A DNA stretch of 64,000 nt from Arachis hypogaea. Lineage: Eukaryota > Streptophyta > Magnoliopsida > Fabales > Fabaceae. The notes beneath the pieces were generated by a model that saw nothing but the letters and a program-made list of their open reading frames with translations, had not been told where the DNA came from and made no database searches. The position numbers and the translations under genes are program-made. Each line of letters starts with the position of its first letter. The stretch's first letter is position 1. This document shows, one piece after another, positions 58,605 to 64,000 of this stretch. The stretch is from the NCBI RefSeq assembly GCF_003086295.3, contig NC_092054.1, forward strand, positions 20,804,144 through 20,868,143, written 5' to 3'.

Positions 58605-61208
58605 CTAAATTGGCAATATGGGGCGATTTCCATCACAATTATGTGTCTCTGGTCCTTGTTTGGGAAAGTATGGACTGGTAGCAAGAGTCTTATACAGAGC
58701 AGTGTCAGAGTAAACAGCACGAGACCTGATTGGCTTAACTCTACACCTACGGCTACGACTTTTTCGCTCCTTCTTTAAATTATTGCGACCCTTCTCCTTC
58801 TCCTTTTTCTCTCCCTTTATTTCCTCTTCAACTTTACCTTCTTCTTTAATATTGCTGTTGTCATAACAAGAACAATCGGTTACAACAACCACTTCAGTGG
58901 GGGCCACATAAACAAAATGACCAATTGGGATATCGTTAAGTTCCAAGAGAGGCTCCAAGGTCTTAACCACGGTTCGCATTGAAGGCCTATTCTTTGCGTG
59001 GTGGCTTAGGCATTGGTAAGCCAAAGATGCTAACTTTCTTGCACCTTGTGTGGAGTACTGACCCTCAAGTCTTGGGTCCATTATTCTCTCAAGTTTAAGA
59101 GAATCCTTTAGCATTGGCCTTGCCCACTCTACTAAATCTTGCTCTCTGCTTGGCCGTTTCTTGTCCACTGATTTTCTTCCCGTTAGTAGCTCTAACAGAA
59201 CAACTCCATAGCTATACACGTCGCTCATAGTTGTCAAATGACCTAATTAAGAGTAATTATAGTTACAGGAATACTTGATTATGTAATGTACAGAGAATCA
59301 CAAGCTAATCAAATGATTAAAAGTATTTACGAATTCAAAAAATGAATTCAATTTTCATACACTATTAATTGCGTATTATTCTAGAAAACACAAACTTCTT
59401 AAGGGAGTATAGAAAAATTATGCCATTTAAGTTATAATTTATTGACTAATTTTTTTTTTAATATTTGTTATAGACACAAAAATAAGTCATATATATAAAA
59501 TATAAAATATTTTTTAATAAATTATAATAATATCTTAATATTTTATTGATATTAAAATATAAATTATATATTTAATATTAAACAAATAAATATGACACAT
59601 AAATACCTGTCATGATATACTCAGGAGCAGCATAACCGCGGGTACCCATAACACGAGTTGTAACATGTGTTTGATCTTCCCCTGGTCCATCTATTGCTAA
59701 ACCGAAATCCGACAGCTTCGCATTATAGTCCTGAAAAACAAGAACTTAATTATTGTGTGTTCATTGTAATAATTAACTAAATGCATACATGAAGATTAAG
59801 TAATAAGTTATTGCTTGATGGAATGATGGAACTTACAGCGTCCAACAGAATGTTTGAGGCTTTAACATCTCTGTATATGACTGGCTTTTCTTCTTCATGA
59901 AGGAAACAAAGTCCCTTTGCAGCCCCAATTGCTATTTTGATTCTTGTTAGCCAAGGTAATGTTGCTAAATAACCTGCATTTTTTTTTCCAAAGGAAGACA
60001 ACCATTTATAAAAGAAATAATTGAATAAAAAATTAAAAAAGATGAACAAAGAATTTTTTTTTTTCAAAACTGGCTTTTGTTTTTTATTTTAACCATCATT
60101 TTTCACACTCAAAAAATTATAGTTCCAATAAAATAATTAATAAACTAAAAAAAAAAAGCCTTTCGAGATCTTCCAAAAATAATGAAATTTGACAAATTTC
60201 TTCCAAATTGATCCTCTCAAAAATCACAAAAATTTGACAAACAAACTTAAATATGACCTTTCTTTTATTCAAAAGATATTTTTATCAAAACCAAAATTCA
60301 AAATTATGGCATACAATTTTCTTTTGGTAATTATGCAGAGAAAGGCATGCATGTACATGCCTTTGAAAAGCTTCTCTTCCAGATTGCCCCTCTCCATGTA
60401 TTCATAGACAAGAAGCCTGTGTTCATCTTCACAGCAGTATCCAATTAAGTTCACCAGATTGCGATGCTTCAACTGCCCCAAGAAGATTACTTCAGCCTAT
60501 GCACAGTAAAAAAAAAAAAAAAGAAGAAACGAAAAAGAATAGATAAGATAACACATTAATAATAATATCATCATTATATTTGAGAAACTTCTAATACAAA
60601 AATAATAAAAATTAAGATGGCTACTTCAATGTTAACCTATTCATGCGAAGATAGTATTGAAAAACATTAGATAGTTTAATATATTTGATTGAACTATTTA
60701 ATGATTTACAATATCATATTCACCTAAAGATAGCTTCATAGAAATAACCATTTTTAATAATTAATACTGTGAAAATGTTAGGAAGAGAATTGATTCATAC
60801 CAACCACTCTCTGTGTCCTTGTTTGCCATCCAAATTGAGGGCCTTAACAGCAACAACCTGAGGCACAAGCCTGGGCTTAAATTTCTCATCAATGAAGCCT
60901 TTATAAACCTTTCCGAATCCACCTTCGCCGAGGAAATTGTTCTTGCTGAACCCATGTGTGATCTCTTTCAGCTCCTGGTAAGTGAAAATATGAATGTTTG
61001 ATCCAATTCCTGTGAGGGAATTTGACAAATCACTCATTATAGACTGTGATGAAGAATTGCTCAGATCAGAGAGCGAGATTCTCCTAGAAAGTGTCTTTTT
61101 TGAAACTGATGATGTGTGTGTTTCGTCCAAGGAGGAATTGGAAAAGGGATTGTCTTTGAAGCAACCAACTATGAAGGATTTCCACATAACCCTTTTTTGG
61201 GAAGGCAT
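58605..61208 (-). CDS. Receptor-like cytoplasmic kinase, RLCK VII (RIPK/PBS1-like), 480 aa
   Basis: Five exons: 61208-60801, 60496-60361, 59973-59837, 59730-59607, 59242-58605 (1443 nt, 480 residues). Introns 1, 3 and 4 are GT-AG; intron 2 is GC-AG. Kinase landmarks: Gly loop GEGGFG 94-99, Lys122 in VAVK, Glu138, catalytic loop YRDVKASN 215-222 (Asp217, so RD type), DFG 235-237, activation-loop TT 251-252, APE 262-264. There is no extracellular or transmembrane segment. Gly2 for myristoylation is absent (MPSQ), but Cys16 in VGC could be acylated. The Ser-rich N-terminus (residues 24-66) and Lys/Arg-rich tail (about 410-443, [10 protein letters not shown]) flank the kinase. Family members relay pattern-receptor or resistance signals by Ser/Thr phosphorylation at the plasma membrane; RIPK of Arabidopsis is the closest I recall. 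The gene looks intact. Confidence 0.9.
59974..60360 (-). other. Intron 2 with a GC donor
   Basis: The minus-strand exon ends TTCAAAG and the intron begins GCATGT; it ends TGCAG before GTTATTTAGC. Only this split keeps the reading frame from ...EEKLFK into GYLATLPW. The nearby GT at 60354-60353 would shift the frame. Confidence 0.75.
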
Positions 61209-61310
61209 TTTCTTTCTTCTCTTTCTTTTTTCTTTGAGTTCCCTATTATTCCAAACCAGTTTGATGTAGCTTTATCACTAGCTGCAAAAATGTGATGACA
61301 AAGCTTAGCT

Positions 61311-61316
61311 TTTATA
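61311..61316 (-). promoter_or_regulatory. Probable TATA box of the kinase gene
   Basis: The minus strand CCTATAAAAG lies about 105 bp upstream of the ATG at 61208, giving a plausible 5' UTR of about 70 bp. Confidence 0.55.
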
Positions 61317-61392
61317 GGTTGGAGAGACCAAAGCTAACAGTATTTTGGAACATTTTTTTAAGAGACTTTGAAACAAGAATTTAATTTTAAAA

Positions 61393-61546
61393 ATGCTATT
61401 CGTACACTAAAATTAGCCACTAAAATCAGTCACTAATGTATTTATATATAAATACAGATGTAATTTAATTTATTTTCAACGTGTATTTGTATTTCAACAT
61501 ATATTTTATATTAATGGCTGATTTTGGTGTATACGTAATATAGCTT
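61393..61546. mobile_element. MITE just upstream of the kinase promoter
   Basis: Inverted ends GCTATTCGTACACTAAAATT and AATCAGCC-complement arm (GGCTGATTTTGGTGTATACG), about 150 bp. It lies some 80 bp upstream of the TATA box. Target duplication not clear. Confidence 0.6.
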
Positions 61547-62270
61547 ATTTAATTTTTATATAAGGTAATTATAAAATAATTTTATATGCATGTTCAATTA
61601 AATAACGCTTTTATTGATAGTATGAATGATCATTAAAAAAATAAATATAATTAAATAATTGTATAAAATATTTTAAATTCTTAAAATAATAATAAAAATT
61701 AAACTAAAAAATCTTATGTATTTTTGTTTTGTCATGAAAAATCTTATGTCATATAAACCAAATCTAAAATCTTATGTCATTGGCCGTATTGTGTTTTTCT
61801 TCGTTGTAGGCCTAACGGATGATAAAAGTAAACTTGGTAGCAGCCAAGTCCTGCTGCAGCTGCTGCCCTCATTTTTTTAAAATGTAAATGAATAAATAAA
61901 TAAATTCAATCTACATGTCCACTTCTGTGGTTGGTTACCGTTGAATTTTTTAACTTTAACTAGAACTAATATAAACAGGATTTGCCGATTTTGTGTTTTT
62001 TATTTTATTTTATTTTATTTTTAAATTATCGGTATTTAACCCCCTATTATTAGGAATTTGAGCCATATTATTTGATATTGCCTTAGATGGATATTATATT
62101 ACTCTTAACTTGTTACGTAAACATAACTAAATTCGGTCTTGTAAAATGTTTTGAAGAGATGATTATAAGCACCTTATTTTATAAATGATAAATAAGAATA
62201 TAAATGTATACTTGCGTTTTTAATTTTAAAAAAATTAAGAGTATTTTTAAAATTAAAATTCTAACATAAC

Positions 62271-62302
<32 letters not shown>

Positions 62303-64000
62303 CTTTTTTATTTATATTTATTAAAATCATTTAAAATATGAAAAGCAATTTTCAAATAATACAACAGTCACTTTTATTTTTATTTATCAAATATAACTAT
62401 TATAACTTTAGAAAATTATCTTTAAAAAATAATTTTAATAAATTAGTTTTGAATGAAAAATAAAAATTTACTAAATCAGACCTAAAAATTGTTCCCGCTA
62501 TTATATTGTTTAATAGAAATTAAATTATATAAAAGTTTTTTCTATATAAATAATATACTTGTCAAATGAGTCACCTTATGTGTGGATAAGTGGCCAAAGT
62601 GGGATTTTAGTTTGTCTTTGATCTTTCTCATTTTAATTATTTATTTATTTATTTTTCATTCATGCGGTAAATATAATTGACTCTAACTCCATGTGATCGA
62701 TCTAAATAAGACATGTTAATTTTAATAATGAAAAAGAGTGAGATGGTCTTTATGTTTAATTTCTTCGTCAAAATGATTGGAGATATCGTGGAAACAAGTG
62801 GTTCGAAAAATGCCAAATTGCTTAGCATGCCTTTCTTCAACCTTATTTCATGGTGATGACGCTGTGCCACTCTCTTCTTTCTCCTCTTCTGCAGGCTTCT
62901 AACCTGCTCCATTTTCACACTCACACATGCAAATTAAACAAAAGTCGTTGTGGCTGCAAGAATTATTTTCTTGAAGTAAAAATAAAAGTTGAAGTAAAAA
63001 ACAGAAAAAAATGTTTTGTATTTAATATATTTATAGAAGTATTTTATATTACATGTCACAAATATATAAAAAAAAATTTGTATAAAAATACAATTATAAA
63101 AAAATTATTTTACATAATATGGTATTTTAAAAGAATAAGGGGTATAATTGTCATGAAACTACTATGTCTAAAAGTTTAACTTGATAGGAGAAAGCAAAAT
63201 GAATAGTTATATTTTTAATAATAATTATTTTATTATAAATATTTATTTATTGGCATAAAATAAAATAATTACATAAGTTTTAATAGAAAATATTAGCTAT
63301 ATATTTAATCTTTTTAATAATATTTTAATTAACAAATTTTGATAATAGTAGTTAGGATTTTATATTTTCAAACGGACATATTTTTTTTTAAAAAAAAAAT
63401 ATATCGACATAAATTTTTAATATTAATCTTTTTATAAAATTTTTCTATCTTCAAGAAGCAGAAGTATGCACTTATCTATTTCTTAAAAAATACCAAAAAA
63501 AAAAAAACATATTTCCGCTTCCAATTTTTTTTTTAAAAAAGAGAAAAGAATAAAAACATATAAAAAACAAGTCAGAAAATAAAATAAGTACTTATTTTTT
63601 TTAAGGAAAAAAAAAAGACTTTTATTCTAGAAGCACAAACAAAAGATGCCAGTATTCTGTGTTGACATTTTTACTTAACTAGTAGATTAATGCTGTAATA
63701 GACATTAATATGTTTATTAATTTTATATTTATGTTATATTAAAAGCAGTAAAAAAATAGAAAATTTTATTGAAAAACAAACTAAAATTCTATTCTTATCC
63801 TTTTAGTTGTAAAAAAAAAATAATTTTCTTAATATTAGTAAGGGCAAATCACATAAAAATACATTTAATTTTACATGAATCTCCTAAAAGAAAAAATATT
63901 ACATAAAAATTTTATTTCTATGTAAATCGAATTCAATGAAGTCTATTTAGGGGTTTGCATGTAAATCAAATTTAATGTATTCGATTTACGTGGTTACGTA
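61547..64000. other. AT-rich intergenic region upstream of the kinase
   Basis: No supported gene. Notable are a (TA)n tract, A/T homopolymers, and at 63916-63992 spaced GTAAATC-AAT / GATTTAC arms that suggest the start of another inverted repeat at the window edge. A 91-codon minus frame at 62649-62924 has no recognisable domain and is probably chance. Confidence 0.5.
62274..62304. repeat. (TA)n microsatellite
   Basis: About 15 uninterrupted TA units. Confidence 0.9.

Noticed and set aside
62649..62924. Small basic ORF upstream of the kinase
   Set aside because: No domain and no promoter or conserved context; AT-rich second half reads like chance coding.

Overview
The window is plant nuclear DNA, most likely from a peanut relative (Arachis, legume). 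The basis is its AT-rich base composition, spliced receptor-like kinase gene, nested Ty3/gypsy LTR retrotransposons primed by plant tRNA-Asp, and a retrotransposon family whose LTR starts TGATGAGCGGATA and carries GGCGTTGAACGCC palindromes. From memory I associate that family with Arachis and the FIDEL group; I could not search this. About 54 kb is transposable elements stacked inside one another. The only convincing host gene lies at 58.6-61.2 kb on the minus strand.

Layout 1-31 kb. The base layer is an old Tat-lineage Ty3/gypsy element on the minus strand. From right to left it has LTR near 28.9 kb, primer-binding site, gag, protease, reverse transcriptase (RT) with a triplicated ~387 bp block, RNase H plus archaeal-type RNase H, and integrase. 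A plus-strand ORF at 43-1125 lies beyond integrase. Between that ORF and integrase sits a solo LTR (termini 1151 and 22214). It is interrupted by a gag-protease-only element (1338-6944) and by a 12.3 kb FIDEL-like element (8938-21233, exact ATGAG duplication) with broken gag-pol and a third ORF. From 29.4 to 31.3 kb are a possible CACTA remnant, a Mutator-type MITE and an LTR relic.

Layout 31-54 kb. A degenerate L1-type LINE (minus strand) is split by a 6.6 kb non-autonomous LTR element (33625-40246, exact CTCTC duplication). Then comes a truncated LTR (40877-41052 plus 52659 to about 54240) split by an 11.6 kb element (41053-52658). That element keeps gag-protease and a tail-anchored third ORF but no RT or full integrase. 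A solo LTR (45339-47043, exact AACGC duplication) has inserted into its gag.

Layout 54-64 kb. This is AT-rich gene-flanking DNA with a five-exon receptor-like cytoplasmic kinase (RLCK VII, RIPK/PBS1-like). The kinase has one GC-AG intron, a MITE 25 bp past its stop codon and another just upstream of its TATA box.

The most unusual signal is a recurring design in at least four LTR families: CpG-rich short palindromes built on GCGT/ACGC cores, arrayed in LTRs, between genes and, in one family, in frame within gag.
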